From DASRAA01 sp036512955 (GTDB lineage Bacteria > Acidobacteriota > Terriglobia > Terriglobales > Acidobacteriaceae), in NCBI GenBank assembly GCA_036512955.1, contig DATBZX010000405.1, forward strand, positions 1 through 37,849: DNA of 37,849 bases, read 5' to 3'. The notes below the pieces were generated by a model that saw only the letters and a program-made list of their open reading frames with translations, made no database searches and had not been told where the DNA came from. Position numbers and translations under genes: made by a program. Shown piece by piece: positions 15,471-22,762 of this stretch; position 1 is the first letter of the stretch; each line of letters starts with the position of its first letter.

Positions 15471-16238
15471 CAACTGAGGGACAACACTATCCTGATTACT
15501 GGAGGCGGAAGGGGGATTGGCCGCGGTCTTGCTGAGGCTCTTCACGCCGAGGGGAACCAGGCGATTATTGCCGGGCGCGGAGAGAAGGCGCTGGAAGAAA
15601 CGGTGTCAGCCAATCCGGGCATGAAGGCTGCCGTGGTCGATATGAGCGACGGCGACTCGATTGCTCGCCTCGCCGAGCAGATGAAGCGTGATTATCCTGC
15701 CCTGAACGTAGTCATTCTTAACGCTGGCATTATGCGGACGGAGTCGGTGCAAAGCGGTGGCCTAGATAATGCGGAGGCGATCGTGGCGACAAATCTGCTG
15801 GGCCCGATCCGTCTGACCGCGGCATTGCTGCCTATGCTGCTGTCGAAGTCGCGGGCGGCGATCATGACAGTGTCTTCCGGGCTGGCATTTGTGCCGCTAG
15901 CGGTGACTCCGACCTACTGCGCCACCAAGGCCGCGATCCATTCCTATACGCAATCGCTCCGCTATCAACTGCAGCACACATCGGTCGATGTACTGGAACT
16001 GGTCCCGCCGTATGTGCAAACGGAGCTGCTGGGACCGGGGCAGCTCACGGATCCGAACGCGCTGCCGCTGAAGGACTTCATTTCCGAAGTGATGCACATC
16101 CTCAAGCACTCCCCCGAGGCGACGGAGATCTGCGTAGAGCGGGTGAAGCCATTGCGGCGCGCCGAGGCGAGCGGGAACTACGACACTTTCTACAAGGCGT
16201 TCAATGATCGGGCGGCGTCCGCGCACGAGACACTGTAG
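15468..16238 (+). CDS. SDR-family oxidoreductase (DltE-like)
   Basis: This 256-residue protein is a classical short-chain dehydrogenase/reductase. It has the nucleotide-binding TGGGRGIG near residues 11-18, a VVDMSD segment, NAGIM, the serine in TVSSGLAF, and the catalytic Tyr150-x3-Lys154 in TYCATKAAIHSY. The Arg after the glycine motif and the AGR segment (residues 35-37) suggest NADP(H). The closest named relatives I recall are DltE/YdfG-like enzymes; the substrate is unknown. It is divergent from the AraC regulator, and the stop is only 24 bp from the 3' end of the convergent ssb gene. Confidence 0.88.
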   Translation: MQLRDNTILITGGGRGIGRGLAEALHAEGNQAIIAGRGEKALEETVSANPGMKAAVVDMSDGDSIARLAEQMKRDYPALNVVILNAGIMRTESVQSGGLDNAEAIVATNLLGPIRLTAALLPMLLSKSRAAIMTVSSGLAFVPLAVTPTYCATKAAIHSYTQSLRYQLQHTSVDVLELVPPYVQTELLGPGQLTDPNALPLKDFISEVMHILKHSPEATEICVERVKPLRRAEASGNYDTFYKAFNDRAASAHETL

Positions 16239-16261
16239 AGGAGACGTCGCGTGATCGTTCG

Positions 16262-16660
16262 TCAGAACGGCACGTCCTGGTCCGTCACTGCTGTCTCGTC
16301 GTAGGTGGCGCTCGTAGCTTCTGCATGGCCGTTGCCCTTTGAATCCAAGAACTCGATCCTGTCGGCATAGACGTGGTCCTTGTAGCGCTTGGCACCCGTC
16401 TGTTTGTCGTCCCAAGACTCGGTGCGCTTCCGGCCCTCCACATAAATGCGGGAGCCTTTGTGAAGGTGTTCGCCCGCGATCTCAGCCAGGCGATTGAAGG
16501 CTTTCACGGCAAACCACTCCGTGTGTTCTTGCGGTTCGCCGTCCTTGTCCTTCCATCGTTCCGTGGTGGCGACGGAGAACTGTGCGATGGCCGTTCCCTG
16601 TTGGCTGTACTTCACCTCAGGATCACGGCCGAGATTTCCGATCAACAGAACCTTCTGCAT
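16262..16660 (-). CDS. ssb: single-stranded DNA-binding protein
   Basis: The 132-residue product is a bacterial SSB. The OB fold spans residues 1-105: MQKVLLIGNLGRDPEVKYS, IAQFSVATTERW, EHTEWFAVKAFNRLAEI, GSRIYVEGRKRTESW. A short linker leads to the acidic tail DQDVPF, a variant of the DDIPF tip that recruits repair and replication proteins. AAGGAGG lies 9 bases before ATG. The tail and linker are short, common for plasmid- or phage-type paralogues. It may work with the Rad52-like annealing protein and the primase elsewhere in the window. Confidence 0.93.
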   Translation of the reverse strand: MQKVLLIGNLGRDPEVKYSQQGTAIAQFSVATTERWKDKDGEPQEHTEWFAVKAFNRLAEIAGEHLHKGSRIYVEGRKRTESWDDKQTGAKRYKDHVYADRIEFLDSKGNGHAEATSATYDETAVTDQDVPF

Positions 16661-16856
16661 GGCGTTTAAGCCTCCTTATTGAGAATGTGAGATTGATTGC
16701 GAGAGTGGTGAGGCGAGGTCTTTGACAACCAAACAGTGGCGCTGACCCGAGGCATGCGGCCTTGGGCTTCATGGTTGGCCCGCAATGCTAGTCAGAATGG
16801 TTCAGGTGGAAGAATCAGGGGAGAATCAGGAATGACCGGATATTTCGCGAACTGCG

Positions 16857-16875
16857 GGTGCGCAAAGATCGCACC
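16857..16875. terminator. hairpin downstream of the XRE antitoxin gene
   Basis: GGTGCG pairs with CGCACC around CAAAGAT, about 54 bp after the XRE gene stop on the minus strand. No T-run follows. The rest of the gap to ssb (16661-16856) shows only a short direct repeat, GAATCAGG, near 16811-16830. Confidence 0.3.
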
Positions 16876-16928
16876 GCTCTCGCGGACTGGCATCTAGGCA
16901 CAGAATCGCACCCTCTTACCGAATTGTG

Positions 16929-17288
16929 TTATGCAGCGGCACGGGCGTGCTTCTTTTTGGGCTTAGGGTCTGGGGCGTCATCGCCAATCCCCGACAAAAC
17001 TACGGGCTGTCGGTCTGGAAATTCGGCCACCAGTGAGAGTTGTCCTCCCATCGCTTCGACATACTCCCGCAGAGTGGAAATCAGGAGGTCGCTGCGCTTT
17101 TCAATTTTTGAGACGCCTTCCTGTCCGATGCGCAGAGACTTGGCGATTTTCTGCTGCGTCAGCTTGCGCGCCTTCCGAATCTCCCGAAGCGTCATTTCCT
17201 CGGCAATCAGCTGAGCCGCGCGGGTCTCGACCTTCTTGCGCTGCGCGGCGCTGAGCCTCTCAATAATGTCGTTCACGTTCCTAGCCAT
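16929..17288 (-). CDS. XRE-family antitoxin-like regulator
   Basis: This 119-residue protein has a helix-turn-helix of the XRE/Cro type at about residues 33-90: MTLREIRKARKLTQQKIAKSLRIGQEGVSKIEKRSDLLISTLREYVEAMGG, followed by a strand QLSLVAEFPDR and a basic Ala-rich tail. This layout is typical of HigA-like antitoxins of RelE/HigB systems. No toxin gene is found on either side; only a 31-codon frame ends two codons upstream. It probably represses its own promoter, where the dyad at 17402-17419 would be the candidate operator. Confidence 0.8.
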   Translation of the reverse strand: MARNVNDIIERLSAAQRKKVETRAAQLIAEEMTLREIRKARKLTQQKIAKSLRIGQEGVSKIEKRSDLLISTLREYVEAMGGQLSLVAEFPDRQPVVLSGIGDDAPDPKPKKKHARAAA

Positions 17289-17291
17289 GAA

Positions 17292-17387
17292 CTACGTCCT
17301 TTCCTTCTTTCTTTGACGGTCAAGATGCGCATCAAATCGATCATCGGCTTTGGCAATGAGCTGTCTATAAACAGTCCATCTCGTCAT
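17292..17387 (-). CDS. 31-residue reading frame before the XRE gene
   Basis: A small frame, MTRWTVYRQLIAKADDRFDA then a basic end LDRQRKKERT, starts at ATG 17387 with AGGA about 9 bases upstream. Its TAG is separated from the XRE start by three bases. It could be a leader peptide, a small partner protein, or the tail of a lost toxin gene. There is no recognisable domain, and coding status is uncertain. Confidence 0.3.
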   Translation of the reverse strand: MTRWTVYRQLIAKADDRFDAHLDRQRKKERT

Positions 17388-17401
17388 GCGAATATTCCTA
17401 C

Positions 17402-17419
17402 TATGCCCTGTGAGGCATA
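17402..17419. promoter_or_regulatory. dyad upstream of the XRE gene
   Basis: TATGCC-CTGTGA-GGCATA is a 6-bp inverted repeat with a 6-base spacer. It lies between the VapB-like gene and the small frame leading the XRE gene. Position and symmetry fit an autoregulatory operator for the XRE protein. Confidence 0.4.
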
Positions 17420-17471
17420 ATGCCGTCAAGTGCATTGTTCTAGGTTACTGAACGAAAACAGCCAGCCATTC

Positions 17472-17717
17472 TCAGTAGAAGCTCTCACGCGTGAGTGCCG
17501 AGGTGGGCACCTTTGGCAACTTCTCCGAGCCTTCCGCAATCGCGTTGAGCATGGTGTTAAGTTCTGCAACAGAAATCTGCCCCTGGGGCTCCGCGCGGGT
17601 GGCAATAGCCTCCCGCAGCAGGCGTTCCGCATATTCCTCCACTGCAATGCCGTGCGCCGCGGCCTCCGCAGCAAGACGCTCCATGATTTCCGGGTTGAGT
17701 TCGATCTGTATCGTCAT
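17472..17717 (-). CDS. VapB-type antitoxin-like protein, toxin missing
   Basis: The 81-residue product MTIQIELNPEIMERLAAEAA continues through HGIAVEEYAERLLREAIATR, a ribbon-helix-helix-like N-terminus, and ends LPKVPTSALTRESFY. The 'L-P-x-x-P-x-x-A-x-x-R-E-S-x-Y' tail is what I recall from antitoxins that precede PIN-domain toxins, where it is usually followed by a few more residues and the toxin gene. Here the frame stops right after the tyrosine and no PIN gene follows, only 180 bp to the XRE gene. It may be an orphan left by deletion. Confidence 0.6.
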   Translation of the reverse strand: MTIQIELNPEIMERLAAEAAAHGIAVEEYAERLLREAIATRAEPQGQISVAELNTMLNAIAEGSEKLPKVPTSALTRESFY

Positions 17718-17774
17718 AGCCTTAGCACCCCTATGCCGTCATAATGCTTACCCTTCCCCCCAGCGAGTCGAATC

Positions 17775-18080
17775 TTACGTGACACGCCGCAGTTTCCCCT
17801 TCTTCCGTCCTAACGGCTTCGTCCCGGACCAGGGCTGTACCGGCGACCGGCCCGGTGGCGACTTCGCAGTCGCGTAGATTTCTGCATACCCCACCATCTC
17901 GCGCGTCAGCGACGGGTAGCCGTCCAGGATCTCGTCGATCGGCGTCCCCTGCTCGATCATGTCTGCAATCAGGTAAACGGGGACTCTCGTCCCACGAAAC
18001 ACCGGTGCGCCCGCCATGATCTCAAGGTCGGACTGGACCAAGGTTCGGGTCCTCTCTGGGTTTTGATCCTTGCTACTCAC
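17775..18080 (-). CDS. DUF433-family antitoxin-like protein
   Basis: The core LEIMAGAPVFRGTRVPVYLIADMIEQGTPIDEILDGYPSLTREMVGYAEIYA is a clear DUF433 domain, a small winged-helix family often paired with PIN-like DUF5615 toxins. GTG 18080 is preferred because AGGAG lies 7 bases upstream; a TTG at 18122 is in frame but unsupported. The protein is about 101 residues with a basic Pro/Lys-rich tail. No DUF5615 gene is adjacent; the next gene, 57 bp on, is the VapB-like protein. It is the first of three consecutive antitoxin-like genes on this strand. Confidence 0.75.
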   Translation of the reverse strand: MSSKDQNPERTRTLVQSDLEIMAGAPVFRGTRVPVYLIADMIEQGTPIDEILDGYPSLTREMVGYAEIYATAKSPPGRSPVQPWSGTKPLGRKKGKLRRVT

Positions 18081-18130
18081 TTTTCTGCTCCTCTCGTCGG
18101 TCAAATGGGTACTCCGCCTCAACTTCCGTG

Positions 18131-18160
18131 ACGCAAGATGCGTAACGCAACTTGCGTAAT
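18131..18160. promoter_or_regulatory. nested TTGCGT/ACGCAA repeats upstream of the DUF433 gene
   Basis: ACGCAAG (18131-18137) is complementary to CTTGCGT (18151-18157), enclosing the small dyad TGCGT-A-ACGCA (18139-18149). TGCGTAA also recurs 14 bp apart. This lies 50-80 bp upstream of the DUF433 start, where an antitoxin operator would be expected. The function is inferred. Confidence 0.4.
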
Positions 18161-18203
18161 GTTAGCGCCATTTATCGCCCAACGCTCGACGTGTGGGTTT
18201 ACG

Positions 18204-18329
18204 CATAACGTGAGAATGGCGGGGCTGTAAAAACAGCGACTTAGATTGACCCTCCCCCCATAAGATGAGAATGCGGACCCCATGAGATGAAAGTATCGCC
18301 ACAAATTTACGCATGAGATGAAAACGCCG
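18204..18329 (+). repeat. array of four CAT(A/G)AGATGA(A/G)A repeats
   Basis: Related 18-bp units start at 18204 (CATAACGTGAGAATGGCG), 18259 (CATAAGATGAGAATGCGG), 18281 (CATGAGATGAAAGTATCG) and 18312 (CATGAGATGAAAACGCCG). The second and third are 22 bp apart. The same motif appears in inverted orientation at 27735-27789. Such spaced repeats are typical of transposase-binding ends in IS21/Tn7-type elements. No transposase gene lies between the two arrays, so this may be a decayed or non-autonomous end. Confidence 0.45.
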
Positions 18330-18339
18330 ACACACACAT

Positions 18340-18420
18340 GCCGGTTTGGGGCCAACTTCGTTTTGGCAGACCAAGAATCCACAATCAGTTGTCGGCGCTC
18401 CGGAAGGCCTCTTTTCGTCA
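18340..18420 (+). repeat. 80-bp imperfect direct repeat, copy 1
   Basis: This stretch, with core GGTTTGGGGCCAACTTCGTT and TTGGCAGA, then TCCGGAAGGCCTCTTTTC, matches 31183-31262 in the same orientation, by eye at about three bases in four. It lies just inside the repeat array. The most economical explanation is a relic of the same family of insertion element at both places. Confidence 0.5.
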
Positions 18421-18439
18421 ACCCAAGAATAGGGCTAAA

Positions 18440-18484
18440 CTGAGTGCTTCAACTCAGGTCGTCATCAGGGCACGAGTTCTCGTG
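18440..18484. promoter_or_regulatory. two dyads upstream of the sigma-54 activator gene
   Basis: CTGAGT-GCTTCA-ACTCAG (18440-18457) and CACGAG-TT-CTCGTG (18471-18484) lie 50-95 bp before ATG 18535. They could be operators or mRNA leader structures for the regulator gene. They differ from the palindromes at the other end of that gene. I saw no clear -35/-10 pair. Confidence 0.35.
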
Positions 18485-18534
18485 AATCCGCTCAGGGTTG
18501 CGGCAACATAATCGCCCTATTCGAGGTCCGGAAT

Positions 18535-20493
18535 ATGGTCGTGGCATCAAAACCGGAAGGCCAGATCGAACTGCAAGAACGCCTTCGTTTTGAGACCCTT
18601 ATTTCAGATGTTTTTGCGCGTTTCGTGAGCGTTCCCGCCGCAAATGTAGACCGTGAAATCGAAGACGCTCAGCGTTCCATCTGCGAGTGTCTTAGGATCG
18701 ATCACTCAGCGCTATGGCAGGCCAACATAGAGGATCCCAATGCGTTGCTGCTCACTCACCTTTATCGGAATCCGGAGTTACCTCCTGCACCGGATCGCAT
18801 GAACGGGGCCGAATTCTTTCCCTGGATGCTGCTGAAGATCACAGCCAAGGAGATTGTCTGTTTCCAAAGGGTCTCAGACCTTCCGGCAGCAGCAGCTCGC
18901 GACCAGGAGACATGTCGTTCCTACGGCATCAAATCGGCTGTTGGGTTCCCGTTATCTACAGGCGGTAGCCCAGTGTTTGGCGTGCTGAGCTTCGACGCGA
19001 CAAAAGAGGAGCGCGATTGGCCGGAGCCGCTGCAGGAAAGGCTGCAACTCATCGCGCAAGTATTCGCCAACGCGCTGGAGCGTAAGAACGCAGAGCAAAA
19101 GTTGAGGGAGAGCGAAGCACGCCTGAGCCTCGCTGCCGCTTCGGCTGACGCCGGATTGTGGACTTTGGATCCCGACACCGGTCATATTTGGGCGACGGAC
19201 AAAACATACGAAGTGCTCGGTCTGCCGCCAGCCGCTGCATTTGATTTGGAAAAGTTCCTAGCCGTGGTTCATCCCGAAGACCATGAAACGATTCTGCGAG
19301 ACATCCGGGACGCGATTCAGTCGGGGAACGAATCCTCTACTGAATACCGCGTCGTGCTGGCGGACGGGGGTGTACGTTGGATTGCCGCGCGTGGCCGCCG
19401 GCAAGGAGGTGAGCATGATCAGCCGATTCGCCTGATGGGTGTGATCATCGACATCACCAAATCCAAAGTACTGGAAAAAGAGCTGAAGGCATTAAGAGAC
19501 CGCCTGCAGGCAGAAACGGACTACTTGCGCGAGGAGGTCAGGGTCTCGGGAAACTTCGACGAGATCATTGGCCAAAGCAAGCCGCTCAAGAAAGTATTTC
19601 AAAGGATCGAACAAGTAGCCCCGACGGACTCTGTCGTGCTTGTCACGGGCGAGACCGGCACCGGCAAAGAATTGGTAGCCCGTGCGATTCATAACCTCAG
19701 CAGGCGCAAGGATCGGCTTGTGGTAAGGGTAGATTGCGCCTCCCTACCTTCTAGCCTGATTGAAAACGAGCTGTTCGGACGAGAAAAAGGGGCTTATACA
19801 GGTGCCTTGACCAAACAGATGGGTCGATTCGAATTGGCCGACAATTCCACCCTCTTTCTCGATGAAATTGGGGAGCTGTCTCTTGAGTTGCAGGCAAAAC
19901 TGCTGCGGGTCGTGCAAGATGGCCAATTTGAACGTCTCGGTGGCCCGAAGACAATCAAGGTAAATGTTCGAATCATCGCCGCGACTCATCGAGATTTGGG
20001 GGCCAAAGTGAAGGGCGGCACATTCCGGGAAGACTTGTTTTATCGTCTCAACGTCTTTTCCATTCACGTGCCAGCTTTGCGCGAACGCGCGGAGGACATT
20101 CCACTGCTCGTAAGGTCTTTCGTCCAAGAATTCGCACAGAGAATGGGTAGAAAGATCGGACCGATTACCCGGGAAAGCGTGCAATTACTGCAATCCTATT
20201 CTTGGCCAGGGAACATCCGCCAACTGAGGAACGTGATTGAACAGGCGGTTATCCTCAGCGATGGCGGCCATCTCAATCTGCAAATGCCGGAGACTGTGGA
20301 TGCCATCGCTTCTGCCACACTGAAGGAAGCCGAATACCAACACATCCTGTCGGTTCTTGAAAAGACGCATTGGCGGATCAAAGGACCCGATGGAGCGGCC
20401 CACCAGTTGGGCATGCATCCTTCCACTTTGTATTCGGCTATGCGTCGACTGAACATCCCCACCAACACGGAAAAGGACGACATGTCGTCCTGA
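18535..20493 (+). CDS. sigma-54-dependent activator: GAF, PAS, AAA+, Fis-type HTH
   Basis: This 652-residue bacterial enhancer-binding protein activates RNA polymerase carrying sigma-54. Domain order: GAF sensor (about 25-185), PAS (about 200-305, SAASADAGLWTLDPDTG), a short coiled linker, AAA+ domain (about 335-565), and a Fis-type HTH (about 590-645). Walker A is GETGTGKE from residue 372. The sigma-54 contact loop is GAYTGA (419-424), a natural variant of GAFTGA. Walker B is TLFLDEIGE, and the DNA-recognition end is GAAHQLGMHPSTLYSAMRRLNI. The architecture is like FhlA/NorR-type regulators, so the signal is probably a small molecule or redox state. Two palindromes at its 3' end and a -24/-12 promoter 100 bp on suggest it controls the genes that follow. 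Confidence 0.93.
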   Translation: MVVASKPEGQIELQERLRFETLISDVFARFVSVPAANVDREIEDAQRSICECLRIDHSALWQANIEDPNALLLTHLYRNPELPPAPDRMNGAEFFPWMLLKITAKEIVCFQRVSDLPAAAARDQETCRSYGIKSAVGFPLSTGGSPVFGVLSFDATKEERDWPEPLQERLQLIAQVFANALERKNAEQKLRESEARLSLAAASADAGLWTLDPDTGHIWATDKTYEVLGLPPAAAFDLEKFLAVVHPEDHETILRDIRDAIQSGNESSTEYRVVLADGGVRWIAARGRRQGGEHDQPIRLMGVIIDITKSKVLEKELKALRDRLQAETDYLREEVRVSGNFDEIIGQSKPLKKVFQRIEQVAPTDSVVLVTGETGTGKELVARAIHNLSRRKDRLVVRVDCASLPSSLIENELFGREKGAYTGALTKQMGRFELADNSTLFLDEIGELSLELQAKLLRVVQDGQFERLGGPKTIKVNVRIIAATHRDLGAKVKGGTFREDLFYRLNVFSIHVPALRERAEDIPLLVRSFVQEFAQRMGRKIGPITRESVQLLQSYSWPGNIRQLRNVIEQAVILSDGGHLNLQMPETVDAIASATLKEAEYQHILSVLEKTHWRIKGPDGAAHQLGMHPSTLYSAMRRLNIPTNTEKDDMSS

Positions 20494-20510
20494 GGACGAT
20501 ATACCGTCCT
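20474..20510. promoter_or_regulatory. tandem palindromes, candidate enhancer sites for the activator
   Basis: AGGACGACATGTCGTCCT (20474-20491) is a perfect 18-bp palindrome. AGGACGATATACCGTCCT (20493-20510) is the same motif with one mismatched pair. Their centres are 19 bp apart, close to two helical turns. The first lies within the last codons of the activator gene. They lie about 130-150 bp upstream of the predicted sigma-54 transcription start, the normal enhancer distance. Confidence 0.7.
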
Positions 20511-20607
20511 ATTTCGATTGTTCGGCCTCCCACGTCAAGTAAGCCTTCAAACGTAATTCCCCTTTACTACCTGCCAGTTACAACCATTCTTCCGGCAGCC
20601 TCCACTG

Positions 20608-20625
20608 TGGCCATGAGACTGCAAT
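20608..20625 (+). promoter_or_regulatory. sigma-54 (-24/-12) promoter
   Basis: TGGCCATGAGACTGCAAT has GG and GC separated by exactly 10 bases, and matches the TGGC and TGCA parts of the consensus TGGCACG-N4-TTGCA. Transcription should start near 20634, giving a leader of about 74 bases before the ABM gene. The activator gene and its candidate enhancer sites directly upstream strengthen the call. Confidence 0.7.
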
Positions 20626-20707
20626 ATGAATCAACAAGGACAGCACATTCATTTATTGCGCGGCAGTTGAAAGCTTATGCCTGGTTGTCCGGTAAGAGAG
20701 GCCCGGG

Positions 20708-21070
20708 ATGATCGTCGCGTGCATAGAACTGGAGCCGAGTCTCGGGAAACGGAAGTCGATGCTGGAGATTCTTCAATTCGTCGAGCGAGGCTTACTCAAT
20801 AACCCGGCATGTTTGTCGTGCGGGGTTTACGAAAAGCTGGATCAGAACCGCACGATTCTCTATGAGGAGAAATGGGAGTCGGAGCAAAGTTTTCGCAGCC
20901 ACATTCGGTCTACTTCGTACCTGGCGTTGTTAAACGCTATGGATCTTGCACAGAGCAAGCCGAAGATCAGCTTCAATGAAGTGACGAGTACAAGATCTAT
21001 GGAACTGATTGAGAACTTGAGAAGCCGCGAAGCCGAAACAGAAGGAGAAATGACCTATGAAGACCGCTAA
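20708..21070 (+). CDS. ABM-domain protein, putative quinol monooxygenase type
   Basis: This 120-residue protein has the antibiotic-biosynthesis-monooxygenase fold pattern: MIVACIELEPSLGKRKSMLEI, NNPACLSCGVYEKLDQNRTILYEEKWESEQSFRSHIRS, and a C-terminal strand KISFNEV. Family members oxidise quinols or other aromatics without cofactors, or act as small ligand-binding dimers. A 25-residue charged extension follows the domain. It is the first gene after the sigma-54 promoter, so it may report or detoxify an aromatic compound. Its end overlaps the next gene by 14 bases. Confidence 0.75.
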   Translation: MIVACIELEPSLGKRKSMLEILQFVERGLLNNPACLSCGVYEKLDQNRTILYEEKWESEQSFRSHIRSTSYLALLNAMDLAQSKPKISFNEVTSTRSMELIENLRSREAETEGEMTYEDR

Positions 21071-21614
21071 CAAATTCTACAAGTGGTTGAATTACACCCT
21101 CGCAGCATTTCTATTCGCGGCAGCAATGCTGTCCACCGCGGCGGCCCAGATCACTCCATCTGCATCTTCGAAAACGCAGCTCATGTTCGTGCAGAGTGCG
21201 GAAGATCTCAAAGTAGACGCGGCGAAGAATAGCTTCCGGCTGGTGAACGTGAACCAGCAGACACTGTACTTCTCCGATCGGCCGCAGCGTATCGCTGGAC
21301 ATCTCAAGATGGCTGACTATCTGGCGGAATGGGCGAAGGCCGAGGGCCCTGACAATTTCAGCAGCGACCCGCCAAACGCGATTCTCTCGGTATATGAGCC
21401 GGGGCAGCCAGACAGTACGGTTGTGGTCGTCAAAATCAGTCATCCGGTGGTTGATGGAAATGACTTGGTTTACAGCTACAAGGTCATCAAGGGCACGATT
21501 CCCAGCAACGGTGGCGCAACCGCATTGTTTATTGACTCGATCGGAGTGGGCGGCGGTGCCGGTGCCGGTTTCCATGGCGTGGGGGTCGGTGGTCGCGGCG
21601 CTGGCGTCAGGTAA
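21057..21614 (+). CDS. secreted protein of unknown function, Gly-rich tail
   Basis: I do not recognise this 185-residue protein. It has a signal peptide (hydrophobic 14-28, cleavage after about AAA before QITPS). Its body includes FVQSAEDLKVDAAKNSFRLVNVN, LYFSDRPQRIAGHLKMADYLAEW and a strand-rich VVVVKISHPVVDGNDLVYSYKVIKG. The tail, from about residue 163, is made of Gly, Val, Ala and His. The gene overlaps the ABM gene by 14 bases and GGAG precedes the ATG, so it belongs to the same transcript. It is likely periplasmic or surface-exposed. Confidence 0.75.
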   Translation: MKTANKFYKWLNYTLAAFLFAAAMLSTAAAQITPSASSKTQLMFVQSAEDLKVDAAKNSFRLVNVNQQTLYFSDRPQRIAGHLKMADYLAEWAKAEGPDNFSSDPPNAILSVYEPGQPDSTVVVVKISHPVVDGNDLVYSYKVIKGTIPSNGGATALFIDSIGVGGGAGAGFHGVGVGGRGAGVR

Positions 21615-21656
21615 TTAGCTTTCTAATTGCAGATAACAGAAGTTGAGGAGGCACCA

Positions 21657-22274
21657 ATGAGTAAGTTTTTGCAGGTTATTACAGCGTCTTTCGCGCTGAT
21701 TTTCCTGTCAGCTTTCGGACTCGCTGCCTGCGCAGGTGCGCAGGAGGCGATTACTCCGGCGGACAGCAAAGCGATCGTGAAAGCAATGGATGCAGCCATG
21801 GAGCCGGGTGATCAACAGAAGAGGCTCGACTTTATGGTGGGCACGTTCGACGTGAAGATCAAGGTGTGGATCGGCCCTGCCCAGACTCCGATCGAGTCGA
21901 AGGCGACTGCGGTGGCCACCTGGGTGCTCGGCCACCGCTACATACAACAGATGCTCTCCGGATTCATCCTGGGTGAGGCCTACAGCGGAATCGGTTACGC
22001 AGGTTTTGACAACGTCCAGGGGCAGTACGTGGCCTGCTACATGGACACTGGCAGCACCGGCATGGAGTGGTACACAGGAAACATGGATCCCGACGGTAAG
22101 AATGCAAAGCTGACCGCAACCATCTATGACGCGATCACCCTTAAGCCCACCAAGCTCGAAATGAGGCTCACTATGTCCCCCGACGGGAATCACGTCACGG
22201 AGTTATGGGAAGCAGATGCGACCGGCAAGATGTTCGAAAGTATGGAGCTCACGTACATCCGCAAGAAGTCTTAA
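21657..22274 (+). CDS. exported DUF1579-family protein
   Basis: The start is ATG 21657, preceded by GAGGAGG; an upstream in-frame start at 21627 is unsupported. The 205-residue product has a signal peptide (cleavage near AGA/QEA, residue 29). Its DUF1579-like domain (about 48-205) includes LDFMVGTFDVKIKVWIGP, GHRYIQQMLSGFILGEAYSGIGYAGFDNVQGQYVACYMDTGSTGM and MRLTMSPDGNHVTELWEAD, a lipocalin-like beta-barrel pattern. The function of the family is unknown; small hydrophobic ligand binding is a reasonable guess. It is part of the sigma-54-controlled run. Confidence 0.8.
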   Translation: MSKFLQVITASFALIFLSAFGLAACAGAQEAITPADSKAIVKAMDAAMEPGDQQKRLDFMVGTFDVKIKVWIGPAQTPIESKATAVATWVLGHRYIQQMLSGFILGEAYSGIGYAGFDNVQGQYVACYMDTGSTGMEWYTGNMDPDGKNAKLTATIYDAITLKPTKLEMRLTMSPDGNHVTELWEADATGKMFESMELTYIRKKS

Positions 22275-22298
22275 CGCTGGACCAAGAGGAGTGTCATA

Positions 22299-22736
22299 AT
22301 GCGAAACCCATTGAGAAAGTCCGCCCTGTTGAAGGTACTGCTGGGCGTCCTCGTCGTGCTGATGTACGCGCCTCCGAGTTCGGCCATCGCCGGTGTCCGG
22401 CGGCGGGCGGTTCGGAGAACGGCGATCGTAGTCGGCTCGACAGAAAAGAGCGCGGCGGAGAAGCAGCAGGCGGCTGCCCAACAGCAACAGGCGGCAGCAC
22501 AGCAGCAGCAGGCAGCTTCGGCTGCGGCAGCGCAGTCAGCGGCAGCCGCGTCGCAGGCGGCGGCAGCATCGGCGGCAGCGGCAAGTCAGGCTGCGGCTGC
22601 CAGCAAGGCCGACGCTTCGCAAAAGTCTCCGGCGCAGCAGCTCCAGGAGCTCGAGTCGCTCTACAAGCAGGGGTTGATCACAGAAAGCGAATACAACGCC
22701 TCGAAGCAGAAGATACTGAATTCACTTTCGCAGTGA
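22299..22736 (+). CDS. secreted or anchored SHOCT-domain protein with Ala/Gln tract
   Basis: The 145-residue product begins with a signal-like hydrophobic helix (residues 9-30). A long Ala/Gln/Ser tract follows (about 52-105), with repeats of AAAQQQQA and AAAASQA. The end is a SHOCT domain: PAQQLQELESLYKQGLITESEYNASKQKILNSL. SHOCT domains are short helical hairpins thought to mediate oligomerisation. The tract is probably an extended helix or spacer. AGGAG lies 8 bases before ATG. It is separated from the DUF1254 gene by 142 bp containing a hairpin. Confidence 0.8.
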   Translation: MRNPLRKSALLKVLLGVLVVLMYAPPSSAIAGVRRRAVRRTAIVVGSTEKSAAEKQQAAAQQQQAAAQQQQAASAAAAQSAAAASQAAAASAAAASQAAAASKADASQKSPAQQLQELESLYKQGLITESEYNASKQKILNSLSQ

Positions 22737-22744
22737 GCCGTGTG

Positions 22745-22762
22745 CCGCCGGATTTCCGGCGG
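22745..22762. terminator. GC-rich hairpin after the SHOCT gene
   Basis: CCGCCGGA pairs with TCCGGCGG almost without a loop (7 pairs around ATTT), starting 8 bp after the SHOCT stop. There is no T-run. It may partly end the first segment of the operon or stabilise its mRNA. Confidence 0.45.

Noticed and set aside
22440..22620. Short tandem repeats taken as a CRISPR or satellite
   Set aside because: They are GCA/CAG/GCG codons of the Ala/Gln tract in the SHOCT protein; there are no spacers.
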